Assembly (NCBI GenBank): GCA_014385025.1
Contig: JACRTB010000011.1
Span: forward strand, 56,864 to 120,863
DNA from: Yanshouia hominis
GTDB lineage: Bacteria; Bacillota; Clostridia; Oscillospirales; Ruminococcaceae
Direction of reading: 5' to 3'
DNA: 64,000 bases
The notes beneath the pieces were generated by a model. The model was not told the DNA's origin and ran no database searches. It saw nothing but the letters and a program-made list of their open reading frames with translations. Both the position numbers and the translations under genes were made by a program. Shown here piece by piece: positions 1 through 9,360 of this stretch. Numbering within the stretch: position 1 is the stretch's first letter; the number at the start of each line of letters is the position of its first letter.

Positions 1-31
1 CAGAACGCTACGGAAGGAAGGTTTGAACCCT

Positions 32-1804
32 ATGAGCAAACATGGACAGATTGTCAAAATCGCCGGCCCGCTCGTTGTGGCGAGCGGCATGCAGGACGCC
101 AATATGTTCGACGTCGTCCGGGTCGGCAAGCAAAGGCTGATCGGCGAGGTCATTGAGATGCGCGGCGACCGCGCCTCGATTCAGGTCTATGAGGAGACGG
201 CCGGCATCACCCCGGGCGACGAGGTGGAAACAACCGGCGCGCCCCTCTCGGTCGAGCTGGCTCCCGGACTGATTACCACCATCTATGACGGCATCCAGCG
301 GCCGCTCGAGGCAATCCGCAAGGTCAGCGGAAATTCGCTGCAGCGGGGCGTCGAGGTTCCGGCCGTCGATCACAATAAAAAGTGGAGCTTTCTCCCCACA
401 GCCAAAACCGGCGACAGGGTCGTGGCCGGTGATGTGCTCGGCACCGTTGACGAAACGATCGTTGTCAAGCACAAGGTCATGGTTCCGAACGGAGTGGAAG
501 GCGAAATCGTCGAAATCCGCGAGGGAGAATACACTGTCGATGATATGATTGCGGTTGTGAGACTCCCGGACGGCTCGGAGAAGGAGCTTTCGATGCTCCA
601 GCGGTGGCCGGTCCGCGTGGAACGCCCCTATGAAAAGAAGCTGCCGCCCGACATCCCGATGATCACCGGGCAGCGCACCATCGACACCTTTTTCCCGATC
701 GCCAAGGGCGGCACCGCCGCCATTCCCGGACCGTTCGGTTCGGGCAAGACGGTCACACAGCACCAGCTGGCCAAATGGTCGGACGTGGATATCGTTGTCT
801 ACATCGGCTGCGGCGAGCGCGGCAACGAGATGACCGACGTTCTGCGCGAGTTCCCCGAGCTAATCGACCCTCGCACCGGCGAAAGCCTGATGCAGCGCAC
901 CGTGCTGATTGCAAACACCTCCGATATGCCGGTTGCCGCGCGTGAGGCGAGCGTTTACACCGGCATCACCATCGCCGAATATTACCGCGACATGGGTTAT
1001 GCCGTCGCGGTGATCGCCGATTCCACCTCCCGCTGGGCCGAGGCGCTGCGCGAGATGTCCGGCCGTCTGGAGGAGATGCCCGGCGAGGAAGGCTACCCCG
1101 CCTATCTCGGCTCCCGCCTCGCCCAGTTCTATGAGCGCGCCGGCCGCGTCATCTGCAAGGGCTCCGACCATCGCGAGGCGGCGCTCGCCGCCATCGGCGC
1201 CGTCTCCCCTCCCGGAGGCGATATTTCCGAGCCGGTTTCTCAGGCCACCCTGCGGATCGTCAAGGTGTTCTGGGGCCTCGATTCGGCGCTGGCATACAGC
1301 CGCCATTTCCCGGCCATCAACTGGCTCAACTCCTACTCCCTCTATTTTGACCGCCTGCAGAGCTGGTACGACGACAATGTGGGCACCGACTTCATCAGCA
1401 ACCGCCACCGCGCGATGAGCCTGCTCCAGCAGGAAAGCGAGCTCAAGGAAATCGTTAAGCTGGTGGGCATCGATTCCCTCTCTCCTGCCGACCGGCTCGT
1501 GATGGAGACCTCCCAGATGATCCGCGAGGACTTTCTCCAGCAGAACGCCATGAGCGATACCGACTCCTACTGCCCGATCGACAAGCAGTACCGCCTGCTC
1601 GCCATCATCCTGCACTACCATGAGCTGGCCGAAAAGGCGCTTGGGCAGGGTGCCAAAATGAACGCCGTATTCTCGATCGCGGCCCGCGACCGCATCGGCC
1701 GCGCCAAGGATGTCCCGACCGGGGAATACCAGACCGTCTTTGCCGATATCGACCGCGAGATGGCCGGGGAGCTCGAAGCCGCTGTGGGAGGTGCTGCGAA
1801 ATGA
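32..1804 (+). CDS. ntpA: V-type ATP synthase subunit A (catalytic)
   Basis: Catalytic nucleotide-binding subunit of the V/A-type rotary ATPase headpiece, which couples ATP hydrolysis or synthesis to H+ or Na+ movement across the membrane. The 590-residue length is normal for the family. A Walker A motif GPFGSGKT lies at about residues 233-240 and the conserved stretch [20 protein letters not shown] at about 351-370. I start at the ATG at 32, which has a purine-rich ribosome site at 12-21; an in-frame TTG at 23 is too close to that site. The stop overlaps the start of subunit B (ATGA). Upstream stalk and rotor genes would lie outside the window. Identification is very secure; H+ versus Na+ specificity cannot be read from this subunit. 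Confidence 0.97.
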   Translation: MSKHGQIVKIAGPLVVASGMQDANMFDVVRVGKQRLIGEVIEMRGDRASIQVYEETAGITPGDEVETTGAPLSVELAPGLITTIYDGIQRPLEAIRKVSGNSLQRGVEVPAVDHNKKWSFLPTAKTGDRVVAGDVLGTVDETIVVKHKVMVPNGVEGEIVEIREGEYTVDDMIAVVRLPDGSEKELSMLQRWPVRVERPYEKKLPPDIPMITGQRTIDTFFPIAKGGTAAIPGPFGSGKTVTQHQLAKWSDVDIVVYIGCGERGNEMTDVLREFPELIDPRTGESLMQRTVLIANTSDMPVAAREASVYTGITIAEYYRDMGYAVAVIADSTSRWAEALREMSGRLEEMPGEEGYPAYLGSRLAQFYERAGRVICKGSDHREAALAAIGAVSPPGGDISEPVSQATLRIVKVFWGLDSALAYSRHFPAINWLNSYSLYFDRLQSWYDDNVGTDFISNRHRAMSLLQQESELKEIVKLVGIDSLSPADRLVMETSQMIREDFLQQNAMSDTDSYCPIDKQYRLLAIILHYHELAEKALGQGAKMNAVFSIAARDRIGRAKDVPTGEYQTVFADIDREMAGELEAAVGGAAK

Positions 1805-3192
1805 TGAAGGAATACCGCACGATCCAGGAGGTCGCCGGGCCGCTGATGCTGGTCCGCGACGTCTCTGGGGTCGCTTATGACGAACTTGGAGAGATTGAGC
1901 TGCCTAACGGCGAGCTGCGCCGCTGCCGCGTGCTGGAAATTGACGGCTCCAACGCTATGGTGCAGCTCTTTGAGTCCTCAGCCGGCATCAACCTCGCCAA
2001 TTCGAAGGTCCGTTTTCTCGGGCACTCCATCGAGCTGGGGGTTGCCCCCGACATGCTCGGCCGCGTCTTTGACGGCCTCGGCAAACCGATTGACGGCGGC
2101 GCCGACATCCTGCCGGTCAAATACGTCGATATCAACGGCACCCCGATGAACCCCGCCGCCCGCGATTACCCGTCCGAGTTTATTCAGACCGGCATCTCCG
2201 CCATCGACGGCCTTAACACTCTGGTGCGCGGCCAGAAGCTGCCGATCTTTTCCGGTTCCGGTCTGCCGCACTCCCAGCTCGCGGCGCAGATCGCCCGTCA
2301 GGCCAGGGTGCTGACCGAGGACAGCAAGTTTGCCGTCGTTTTCGCGGCGATCGGCATCACCTTTGAGGAAGCCGACTTCTTCATGTCCGACTTTACCCGC
2401 ACCGGAGCGATCGAGCGTTCGGTGCTGTTCCTGAACCTCGCCAACGATCCGGCCATCGAGCGCATTTCCACCCCGCGTATGGCCCTTTCCGCCGCGGAAT
2501 ATCTCGCCTTTGACCTCGGGATGCAGGTGCTGGTCATCCTGACCGATATTACCAATTACTGCGAGGCGCTGCGCGAAGTCTCGGCCGCCCGCAAGGAGGT
2601 CCCGGGGCGCCGCGGGTATCCCGGCTATCTCTACACCGACCTCGCGACGATGTACGAGCGTGCCGGCCGCCAGCTGGGCAAAGAGGGTTCGATCACGATG
2701 ATCCCCATTCTCTCGATGCCCGAGGATGACAAGACCCACCCGATCCCCGATCTGACCGGCTATATCACAGAGGGACAGATCATCATCTCGCGCGAACTCT
2801 ACCGCAAGGGCCTCACCCCGCCGATCGACGTGCTGCCGTCGCTGTCCCGCCTGAAGGACAAGGGAGTCGGCGTCGGAAAAACCCGCGAGGACCACGCCAA
2901 CACGATGAACCAGCTCTTTTCGGCCTATGCCCGCGGCAAGGACGCCAAGGAGCTGATGACCATCCTGGGCGAGGCCGCCCTGACCGAAACCGACAAACTC
3001 TACGCTAAATTTGCCGATGAGTTTGAACGCCGCTATGTCTCGCAGGGCTACACCACCAACCGAACCATCGAGGAAACTCTCGACCTCGGCTGGGAGCTGC
3101 TTGCAATTCTGCCGGAAGGCGAGCTCAAACGCATCAAGCCGGAATTTATCGAGAAATACCATCCCGCCCACCGGCAAAAGCAGAAGGGGTGA
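1801..3192 (+). CDS. ntpB: V-type ATP synthase subunit B (non-catalytic)
   Basis: Regulatory, non-catalytic headpiece subunit that alternates with subunit A in the A3B3 hexamer. It has 463 residues, the usual length. At the place of the Walker A loop (about residue 150) it has [10 protein letters not shown] with no GKT, which is the family hallmark of a degenerate P-loop. The conserved segment [20 protein letters not shown] is at about residues 257-276. Its ATG overlaps the subunit A stop by four bases, so translation is probably coupled. Subunit D follows after six bases. Confidence 0.97.
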   Translation: MMKEYRTIQEVAGPLMLVRDVSGVAYDELGEIELPNGELRRCRVLEIDGSNAMVQLFESSAGINLANSKVRFLGHSIELGVAPDMLGRVFDGLGKPIDGGADILPVKYVDINGTPMNPAARDYPSEFIQTGISAIDGLNTLVRGQKLPIFSGSGLPHSQLAAQIARQARVLTEDSKFAVVFAAIGITFEEADFFMSDFTRTGAIERSVLFLNLANDPAIERISTPRMALSAAEYLAFDLGMQVLVILTDITNYCEALREVSAARKEVPGRRGYPGYLYTDLATMYERAGRQLGKEGSITMIPILSMPEDDKTHPIPDLTGYITEGQIIISRELYRKGLTPPIDVLPSLSRLKDKGVGVGKTREDHANTMNQLFSAYARGKDAKELMTILGEAALTETDKLYAKFADEFERRYVSQGYTTNRTIEETLDLGWELLAILPEGELKRIKPEFIEKYHPAHRQKQKG

Positions 3193-3198
3193 GACTGG

Positions 3199-3858
3199 AT
3201 GGCAAGACTCAACGTCAACCCCACCCGGATGGAACTGAGCAATCTCAAGCGCAAGCTCGCCACCGCCACCCGCGGGCACAAGCTGCTCAAGGATAAGCGC
3301 GACGAGCTGATGCGCCAGTTTCTGGAGATCGTCAAATCCTGCCAGCTTCTGCGGCAGGAGGTCGAGAAAGAGCTGGTGATCGCTTATCAGGGCTTCTCCG
3401 CCGCTTCGGCGCTGCTTTCCCCTGAGATGATCGAGCAGACCTTCCTCTATCCGAAACAGAGCGTCGAGATCGATATGAGCTTTCAGAACGTGATGTCGGT
3501 ACAGGTTCCGGTTTACGGGATCAAAACCAAAACCGACGAGGCCGCGGATATCTTCCCCTATTCCTTTGCAACCACCCCCGCCGAGCTGGATGACTCGGTG
3601 CTGCGGCTCTCGGCGCTGCTTTCCAAGATGCTGACCCTTGCCGAAAAGGAAAAGACGGTCAAGCTTCTGGCGCAGGAAATCGAAAAGACCCGCCGGCGGG
3701 TCAACGCGCTGGAATACGTCATGATCCCCCAGTATCAGGAAACCATCCGTTATATCGTCATGAAGCTCGATGAAAACGAGCGCGGCAACACTACCCGTTT
3801 GATGAAGGTCAAGGATATGGTGCTCAAGGATGCCGGGTATGGCAGGGAGCCCGCATAA
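3199..3858 (+). CDS. ntpD: V-type ATP synthase subunit D (central stalk)
   Basis: Central-stalk subunit, functionally equivalent to gamma of F-type ATPase; it rotates inside the A3B3 ring. The 219-residue protein opens with the family signature NPTRMELSNLKRKLATATRG at about residues 6-25. The N- and C-terminal parts are charged, heptad-like helices as expected for the coiled-coil shaft. It starts six bases after subunit B and is the last gene of the operon in the usual A-B-D order. A strong GC-rich hairpin lies about 75 bases downstream. Confidence 0.95.
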   Translation: MARLNVNPTRMELSNLKRKLATATRGHKLLKDKRDELMRQFLEIVKSCQLLRQEVEKELVIAYQGFSAASALLSPEMIEQTFLYPKQSVEIDMSFQNVMSVQVPVYGIKTKTDEAADIFPYSFATTPAELDDSVLRLSALLSKMLTLAEKEKTVKLLAQEIEKTRRRVNALEYVMIPQYQETIRYIVMKLDENERGNTTRLMKVKDMVLKDAGYGREPA

Positions 3859-3930
3859 CCGGGAGCCGCATCCGCCTTTGAAACGCGTCCCATTCCAAAA
3901 CCGTTTTTCACAAAACAGATTTGCCCGCAG

Positions 3931-3967
3931 AGGGACCGCCGCGAAGCAGCATGCCGCGGCGGTCCCT
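3931..3967 (+). terminator. GC-rich hairpin after the V-ATPase operon
   Basis: A 13-bp perfect stem (3931-3943 with 3955-3967) with an 11-base loop lies 73 bases after the ntpD stop. The tract after it is not T-rich (ctccttgg), so it may be an inefficient or Rho-assisted terminator or an mRNA-end stabiliser. The rest of 3859-4332 holds no gene I can support. Confidence 0.6.
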
Positions 3968-4332
3968 CTCCTTGGTTACGGAGAGCACCGTTCCCGCCGG
4001 TGGAGGCACCCCGCAAAAACTTTCGCTTCCGGTTTCGAGCTTCGGGCAAAGCAAACGGCTGACAGCGGATTCCCAACAATGGAAAGCCGCCGGAACAGCA
4101 GGTCTGTTTCCAGCCCGCGCAGCAAGCGGAATAAATTCAGGCGCGTCGCGAGACACCTGCCGTCAATAGGACCTGATGGGGCGGCTCAAATAACAGCTCG
4201 GCCAGCGTTCATGGTTCATTGGAGAAATCAAATTTTCCCACCGGCCCCTTTTCTGATAGGAGCCCGTAAAGCGGGAACACTGTTTCTGACTGGGCAAACG
4301 CCCAATTGAACCGCTGTCAGGAGGGGTTTTCC

Positions 4333-5892
4333 ATGCAGGAAGCGGGCCGTTCCAAAAAGCCCACTCTTTTTGGGCGTTTCCTCAACGGTGTGGAGGCGGT
4401 GGGCAACCGCCTGCCGCATCCCATCACTTTGTTTGCGCTGCTTTCCCTTGCCATCATTCTGCTTTCCGCCCTTTGCGCCGCGCTCGGTGTTTCCGCCGCC
4501 GGCGAGATGGTCAACAGTAAAACCGGAGAAGTCGAGCTGCAAACCTTCCGGGCGGTCAGCCTGCTTGACCGCGACGGTCTTGCCTATATGCTGACCAACG
4601 CGGTGAGCAACTTCACCGGCTATGCACCTCTCGGCACCGTTCTTGTGGCGATGCTGGGTGTTGGAGTAGCGGAGGGAAGCGGCTTTATCTCCGCGCTGCT
4701 CAAAAAAGCCGCGCAGGTGACCCCGCGCGCCCTGATCAGCCCCATGGTAATTTTTCTGGGGGTCATGTCCAACGTCGCTTCCGACGCGGGCTATGTCGTG
4801 CTGATTCCTGTCGGGGCGCTGATGTTCCGCGCCTATGGGCGCCATCCCGTCGCGGGGCTGGCCGCGGCCTTTGCAGGGGTTTCCGGAGGGTTTTCCGCCA
4901 ATCTCATCATCGGCACCCTCGAACCGCTGCTCTGCGGCATTACAAACGAAGCGGTCCGGCTGATCGATCCAAATTATACGGTATTGCCGACCGGAAACCT
5001 CTATTTTATGATGGCTTCGGTCGGGCTGATCGTCCTTTTAGGAACCCTCATCACCGACCATGTCGTTGAGCCGCGGCTCGAGGCCTTTGACGGAGAAAGC
5101 TCCGCGGAGGAGGAGATCCACAGTCTCACCGCCCGGGAAAACGCCGCGCTGCGCACCGCCGGATGGATCCTTCTGCTGATGGCCGCAGGCACCGCGCTGC
5201 TCGCCTTCCCTAAAAATTCCTTTCTGCGCAACGCCGAAACCGGAGACCTGATCGCGGGCGCGCCGCTGATGGGCGGCATTATCCTAATCATCGCACTGTT
5301 CTTCTTTGTCCCGGCGGTGGTGTTCGGGCTGCGGTCCGGCAGCTTCTCCGGAGAGCGGGAGGTTTGCGCCGCCATGGGGCAGGCGATGTCCGCCATGGGC
5401 GGATATATCGCGCTGGCCTTCGTTTCCTCGCAGCTGATCAATTATTTCAACTATACCCGGCTCGGCACCATTCTGGCGCTGCGCGGCGCCGAGGCGCTGG
5501 AAGCCTCCGGAATCGGTGGAATTCCGCTGATGCTGCTGTTCATTCTTTTCTCCGCTTTTCTCAACCTGTTCATGGGGTCGGCATCGGCAAAGTGGACCAT
5601 CCTCGCACCGGTTTTTGTGCCGATGTTCATGCTGCTCGGCTACACCCCCGAGCTGACCCAGATTGCCTACCGCATCGGGGACTCCTGCACCAACCTGATT
5701 ACGCCGCTGATGGGTTACTTCGCCATGATCATTGTATTTGCTCGGCGGTATGATCCCCGGGCCGGAATCGGGACGCTGATTTCCATCATGCTTCCCTACT
5801 CGATGGCCTTCCTCGCGGGATGGTCGCTGATGCTGATTCTGTGGATGCTCGCCGGTCTGCCGGTCGGCCCCGGCGCCGGCCTGACGCTGTAG
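4333..5892 (+). CDS. AbgT-family transporter
   Basis: Integral membrane protein of the AbgT family (p-aminobenzoyl-glutamate importer AbgT, MtrF-type drug exporters). It has 519 residues from the ATG at 4333, preceded by aggagggg. A soluble N-terminus of about 20 residues is followed by many hydrophobic helices. Family-like signatures are seen: GVMSNVASDAGYVVLIPVGA around residue 145 and SASAKWTILAPVFVPMFMLL around residue 415, with a helix-breaking segment between. Both directions of transport are known in the family (aminobenzoyl-glutamate uptake, sulfonamide efflux), so substrate and direction stay open. It is monocistronic as far as I can see. Confidence 0.9.
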   Translation: MQEAGRSKKPTLFGRFLNGVEAVGNRLPHPITLFALLSLAIILLSALCAALGVSAAGEMVNSKTGEVELQTFRAVSLLDRDGLAYMLTNAVSNFTGYAPLGTVLVAMLGVGVAEGSGFISALLKKAAQVTPRALISPMVIFLGVMSNVASDAGYVVLIPVGALMFRAYGRHPVAGLAAAFAGVSGGFSANLIIGTLEPLLCGITNEAVRLIDPNYTVLPTGNLYFMMASVGLIVLLGTLITDHVVEPRLEAFDGESSAEEEIHSLTARENAALRTAGWILLLMAAGTALLAFPKNSFLRNAETGDLIAGAPLMGGIILIIALFFFVPAVVFGLRSGSFSGEREVCAAMGQAMSAMGGYIALAFVSSQLINYFNYTRLGTILALRGAEALEASGIGGIPLMLLFILFSAFLNLFMGSASAKWTILAPVFVPMFMLLGYTPELTQIAYRIGDSCTNLITPLMGYFAMIIVFARRYDPRAGIGTLISIMLPYSMAFLAGWSLMLILWMLAGLPVGPGAGLTL

Positions 5893-6008
5893 GCCGCGCT
5901 TTCTGTTTCGGGAGAAGGGCGTCAAGCCAGGAGAATTTTATCGGATGCTCCGGAAGAACGGCTGCTGACGGCGTTTTGTCAGAAGGAACTGGAGGGGCAA
6001 AATAAGCC

Positions 6009-6037
6009 TTGACTTTTGCATACCGATTGGCTACGAT
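6009..6037 (+). promoter_or_regulatory. Promoter of the ribbon-helix-helix gene
   Basis: TTGACT at 6009-6014, 17-base spacer, TACGAT at 6032-6037. The predicted transcript would start near 6044, about 19 bases before the TTG start codon at 6063. Two perfect 10-base inverted arms (6015-6024 and 6041-6050) bracket the spacer and -10 region. Confidence 0.6.
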
Positions 6038-6050
6038 TATGGTATGCAAA
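6015..6050. promoter_or_regulatory. Inverted-repeat operator candidate
   Basis: Arms TTTGCATACC (6015-6024) and GGTATGCAAA (6041-6050) are perfect reverse complements, 26 bases centre to centre. One arm touches the -35 element and the other covers the expected start point. The layout fits an autorepressor; the adjacent ribbon-helix-helix protein is the obvious candidate ligand. This last step is inference. Confidence 0.55.
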
Positions 6051-6062
6051 GGAAGTGATCCA

Positions 6063-6227
6063 TTGAAAAAGATGGGCAGGCCAACCGACGCGCCCAAACG
6101 GGTGCAGATTGCGGTTCGTTTTGACGAAAAGACGCTGGCGATTCTCGACCGTTTTTGCGAGCGGGAGGGCATCAGCCGGGCTGAAGGGGTCCGGCGGGCG
6201 GTGGAAAGGCTGGAGGTGCGACTATGA
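6063..6227 (+). CDS. Ribbon-helix-helix (CopG-like) DNA-binding protein
   Basis: A 54-residue protein with a short basic N-terminus, a beta-strand-like segment KRVQIAVRFDEKTLAILDRF and a helix-turn-helix-like second half with SRAEGVRRAVER, the typical pattern of small ribbon-helix-helix repressors and antitoxins. I use the TTG at 6063, which has aaaggaag at 6048-6055 at good distance; an ATG at 6072 is a second choice. The gene overlaps the next small gene by ATGA. It likely binds the inverted repeat over its own promoter. It could be the antitoxin-like partner of the downstream membrane protein or a plain repressor. Confidence 0.75.
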   Translation: MKKMGRPTDAPKRVQIAVRFDEKTLAILDRFCEREGISRAEGVRRAVERLEVRL

Positions 6228-6415
6228 CATCCAACGCGATGCTGTTCATTCTGATCGCGGTCACAATTGCTTTCTCTACCTTTTTCTATATGTTGAAAAA
6301 GATGCCGGAATTGGACTATATGGATGATGAAGAGCGGCGAAAATACCGTAAAAATTTGTGGATTGCAGTTTTGGTTGGTTGGATTTTTACGATATTGGCG
6401 CTTATAAGCGATTAA
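6224..6415 (+). CDS. Small two-helix membrane protein
   Basis: A 63-residue protein of unknown function, translationally coupled (ATGA) to the upstream ribbon-helix-helix gene. It has an N-terminal hydrophobic helix (about residues 5-23), a charged cytosolic-looking loop with KKMPELDYMDDEERRKYRKN, and a second hydrophobic helix (about 46-60). Size, topology and coupling to a DNA-binding protein resemble toxin-antitoxin pairs with membrane toxins, but many small conserved membrane proteins are not toxins. No family is recognised. Confidence 0.65.
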   Translation: MTSNAMLFILIAVTIAFSTFFYMLKKMPELDYMDDEERRKYRKNLWIAVLVGWIFTILALISD

Positions 6416-6486
6416 CGTCAGGAAACATTTCGCCCTGCTTCTACGGGCGGTGGTGAGACTGGAGAGGGAGTAAATGGTTTTTTGTT

Positions 6487-6675
6487 TTGGGAACCTGTTT
6501 GATGATAGCATCTATGGGTTCGCTGCTCTCTTTGTCTGAAAGGGTGAGAGAGGGATATTTCGGGTATCCTGTCCAGTGGAAATTTCTGAAAAAGGATTCC
6601 GTATTTTGGGCCTTTGTAATTTGCTTTCTGCTGTCGCTGTTATGTTATAATACGCTTTTTGCACCATATTTATAA
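6487..6675 (+). CDS. Possible small hydrophobic protein or gene fragment
   Basis: An open frame of about 62 codons with two hydrophobic stretches, around FVLGTCLMIASMGSLL at the start and FWAFVICFLLSLLCYN at the end. The frame opens after a stop at 6454, has no ATG near a ribosome site, and would need the TTG at 6487. It resembles the C-terminal part of a membrane protein. I think a decayed fragment is as likely as a working gene. Confidence 0.25.
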   Translation: MGTCLMIASMGSLLSLSERVREGYFGYPVQWKFLKKDSVFWAFVICFLLSLLCYNTLFAPYL

Positions 6676-6773
6676 GAAAGTACGGACCCTGTTGGTTTCA
6701 GCGGGGCCTTTTCATGCCCGAAAGGATGGCCATCGCAAAAATGTCCGCATTTTAACCACTCCATGGATAAGAA

Positions 6774-6807
6774 ATCCGGGAGCTGCAAAGCTTTACAGCC
6801 CCCGGAT
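6774..6807 (-). terminator. Terminator of the small export gene
   Basis: A 12-base stem (6774-6785 with 6796-6807, one mismatch) just beyond the stop at 6815, followed on the minus strand by ATTTCTTATCC. Right place and polarity for leftward termination. Confidence 0.6.
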
Positions 6808-6814
6808 ATTGTTT

Positions 6815-7279
6815 TTAAGGCGCCAGCAGTCCGATCACCCCATAGGAAGCGATCCCCATGATCAGACCGGCGGTGGCAACCCCCGCGGCAATCGGCCAGA
6901 ACGCCCTGCGCACCGGAAGTCCGAGCAGCGTCGCGATCAGCGCGCCGGTCCACGCGCCCGTTCCCGGGGCAGGGATGGCCACAAAGAGATACAGCGCCAG
7001 CAGGATCGCCGTGCTGGCGTTTTTGGCTTTGGCCACCTTTTTCTCCCCGATCGAGAGAATCCAGCGGAACATCCCGCCGACATGCGGCAGGCGCGCGCCC
7101 CATTGCAGCACGCGGCCCGCAAAGGGAATCAGCACCGGCACCGGCACAAGATTGCCCGCCACGCAGACCAGATAAACCAGCCAGAAGGGGAACCCCCAGC
7201 CGATTCCAACCGGCACCGCGCCGCGCAGCTCGATGACCGGCACCATCGAAAGCAAAAACAAAAACAGAAGTTGATACAA
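6815..7279 (-). CDS. Small multi-drug export family protein
   Basis: A 154-residue membrane protein of the Sm_multidrug_ex type (PF06695), a family of unclear function despite its name. The signature SMVPVIELRGAVPVGIGWGF is near the N-terminus, and later helices carry PAPGTGAWTGALIATLLGLP and a C-terminal hydrophobic hairpin. I choose a TTG start at 7279 because gggagg sits nine bases upstream and the protein then begins directly with its first helix; an alternative start at 7333 would add 18 non-conserved residues. It follows the flippase gene by 13 bases and is likely in the same transcript. Confidence 0.8.
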   Translation of the reverse strand: MYQLLFLFLLSMVPVIELRGAVPVGIGWGFPFWLVYLVCVAGNLVPVPVLIPFAGRVLQWGARLPHVGGMFRWILSIGEKKVAKAKNASTAILLALYLFVAIPAPGTGAWTGALIATLLGLPVRRAFWPIAAGVATAGLIMGIASYGVIGLLAP

Positions 7280-7292
7280 AGAAAAATCCTCC

Positions 7293-8705
7293 CTATGATT
7301 GGTAGAGGCTGCGAAGCTGGCCGAGCACCCCAAAGACCAGACGCACGACCGCCCGGAGATTGACCAGCAGCATCAGCAGAAACATTCCCAGCTGAATCAG
7401 GAAAACATGTTCGGAACTGCGCATCAGCAGCGATCCCTGCGCCATCATGAGCAGAAAGGATACCGCCGTAGGCAGGATGCGCAGGTCGATCTCCACCAGG
7501 CGGCGGATATCCACAGCCCGGATTCCAAACGAAACAAGGTAGCTGACCAGCGTGGCAAAGGAGGCTCCCAGCACCCCCGCGCGCGGAATCAGGAGCAGAT
7601 TCAGCCCGATATTGACCACCGCGCCCGCGCAGATTGCCACCGGGACGGTGGCATTCCTTTTGCTGACCATATAAAACGACCCGAGAAAGGTCACCAGAGA
7701 AGAAAACACCTCCCCCACGACGAGGAACGGAACAAACCGCCACGACTCATAGTAGGACGGCGCATACAGAATTTTCGTGATCGGCTGGATCAGCATCATA
7801 ATTCCCGAACCGGCGAGAAACAGCAGGGTCAGATAGTAGTCATAGGTTTCGGAATAGAATTTCGAGGTGCTGCGGCCCTGTCCCGACTCGCTGACCGCCG
7901 AAATCTGCCACGCCTGATAGAAGATGGCCGAAACGATGGTCAGCAGCGACGGGATTTTATGAGCGGTTGCCAGCATCCCCGCTGCGGTGTCTCCGCAGAA
8001 CCAGGTCACCATATACCGGTCGGAAGCGCTGACAATCCACCAGAACATGGTAGTGGGAATCAGGGGCACCGAATAGCGCAGCATCTCCCGGAACAGGCGG
8101 GGATTGGGATGGGCCAGATCAAGGTACCGTCCCAGGCGCGCCACCACAAACAGGAAAAGAATCGAGAGAATATTCGACCCGATGATCGACCCGACATAAC
8201 CGTAAAGCCCCCATCCCAATCCGGACAGAAAGAGGATATTGAGTCCGATGGTGGTGAAGGTGGCGAAGAAGCCGTCGAAGGCGAAGAGCCGCACATACCC
8301 CAACGAGCGGACAAACTGGGCGCAGACACTCTTGAGCATCCCGCAAAGGACATACGCATAGATGATAAGCGTGTAAGGCGACAGCATATCAATCGCCAGA
8401 AAAACCGGACTGAAAACACAGAAAACGATAAAGCCGGCGAGGACCGTCTTGATTCCGATGGTAAAAACCTGCGCCCGGCTGAATGAGCGGTCCATTGCAA
8501 ACCGGAGAATTGCTTCGTTGATCGAAAGCATCACAAACGGCATCAACAGATTGCAGGTTGTGGTAATACGGTCCGAGATGCCGAACTCGGCGGGTGTCAG
8601 CATACTGGTATAGTAGCGCAGCATGAAAAAAACCAGCAGCTTTGAAGAGAAGGAGCCGATGGCAAAAACCATTGTGTTCCCCATCAGCCTGCCATACCGG
8701 CTCAT
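7293..8705 (-). CDS. Oligosaccharide flippase family membrane protein
   Basis: A 470-residue MOP-superfamily protein (polysaccharide biosynthesis / Wzx-MurJ-like) with about 12-14 predicted hydrophobic helices. The N-terminus MSRYGRLMGNTMVFAIGSFS and the conserved-type SMLTPAEFGISDRITTTCNL (about residues 37-56) match flippases that move lipid-linked sugars across the membrane. I start at the ATG at 8705, preceded by ggaggaaaag. No glycosyltransferases surround it, so the cargo cannot be guessed. The start seen further upstream would add residues with no conservation. Confidence 0.85.
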   Translation of the reverse strand: MSRYGRLMGNTMVFAIGSFSSKLLVFFMLRYYTSMLTPAEFGISDRITTTCNLLMPFVMLSINEAILRFAMDRSFSRAQVFTIGIKTVLAGFIVFCVFSPVFLAIDMLSPYTLIIYAYVLCGMLKSVCAQFVRSLGYVRLFAFDGFFATFTTIGLNILFLSGLGWGLYGYVGSIIGSNILSILFLFVVARLGRYLDLAHPNPRLFREMLRYSVPLIPTTMFWWIVSASDRYMVTWFCGDTAAGMLATAHKIPSLLTIVSAIFYQAWQISAVSESGQGRSTSKFYSETYDYYLTLLFLAGSGIMMLIQPITKILYAPSYYESWRFVPFLVVGEVFSSLVTFLGSFYMVSKRNATVPVAICAGAVVNIGLNLLLIPRAGVLGASFATLVSYLVSFGIRAVDIRRLVEIDLRILPTAVSFLLMMAQGSLLMRSSEHVFLIQLGMFLLMLLVNLRAVVRLVFGVLGQLRSLYQS

Positions 8706-8810
8706 CACTTTTCCTCCTTCCGCAGTCAGCTGTTCCGGTTTATTATGCCATGTTTTCTCCCGGAATTCAAGGAAAAACAAAAGCCGCGGCGTCCGGGCAT
8801 CCCCCCCGCA

Positions 8811-9329
8811 TCAAAAGAGCCGTCGGAAGGATGCTTGACGCAATACCCATGCAGAGTGAGGCGAACGCCCGCGCACAGAAAGGACCTCGCCCAGCCTGCG
8901 GCAGCAGCGCCGCGCCGGAAGTGTGCGCGGATGCCCGCACGCAAGAGAAACGCCATAAAAGCCCTGTGCTTCTGACAATACCAAACGGCCGATGCCCCAC
9001 ATCAAAAGGCCGTCCGGAAGGAATACTTGACGTAATGCTCATGCCGGGCGAGGCGAACGCCCGCGCGCAGAAAGGACCTCGCCCGGCCTGCGGCAACAGC
9101 GCCGCGCCGGAAGTGTGCGCGGATGCCCGCACGCAAGAGAAACGCCATAAAAGCCCTGTGCTTCTGACGATACCAAACGACCGATGCCCCACGCCAAAAG
9201 AGCTGTCCGGAAGGATGCTTGACGCAATGCCCATGCAGAGTGAGGCGAACGCCCGCGCACAGAAAGGACATCGCCCAGCCTGCGGCAACAGCGCCGCGCC
9301 GGAAGTGTGCGCGGATGCCGGTCCACAAA
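8811..9329. repeat. Tandem 191-192 bp direct repeat, 2.7 copies
   Basis: Three units begin at about 8811, 9002 and 9194, the last partial and ending near 9329. Each carries the same succession of blocks, for example gcgaacgcccgcgc, then cagaaagga, then gccgcgccggaagtgtgcgc and cgccataaaagccctgtgct. Small compensating indels keep the period at 191-192. Open frames run across it on both strands, but none has a ribosome site or a known domain, so I treat it as non-coding. It fills the space between the flippase and cupin genes. Confidence 0.85.
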
Positions 9330-9331
9330 AA

Positions 9332-9353
9332 GGGTCCGGCTGACGCCGGACCC
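9332..9353 (-). terminator. Intrinsic terminator of the cupin-ferredoxin genes
   Basis: Nine-base GC stem GGGTCCGGC (9332-9340) with GCCGGACCC (9345-9353), loop TGAC, flanked by an A-run and T-run, so it can act in both directions. It sits seven bases beyond the leftward cupin stop. Confidence 0.85.
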
Positions 9354-9360
9354 TTTTTCT

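Noticed and set aside
1978..3279. A 433-codon open frame opposite ntpB, and similar long frames opposite eno (54121-55305) and the secreted-protein gene (46689-47966)
   Set aside because: All are antisense shadows of well-supported genes with no domain or start signal.
8811..9329. CRISPR-like array
   Set aside because: Units are about 191 bases with no short repeat and spacer alternation; no cas gene is nearby.
8642..9343. Open frames through the 191-base repeats that look like a repeat protein
   Set aside because: Both strands are open, no ribosome site or start fits and the amino-acid pattern is low in hydrophobic core residues.
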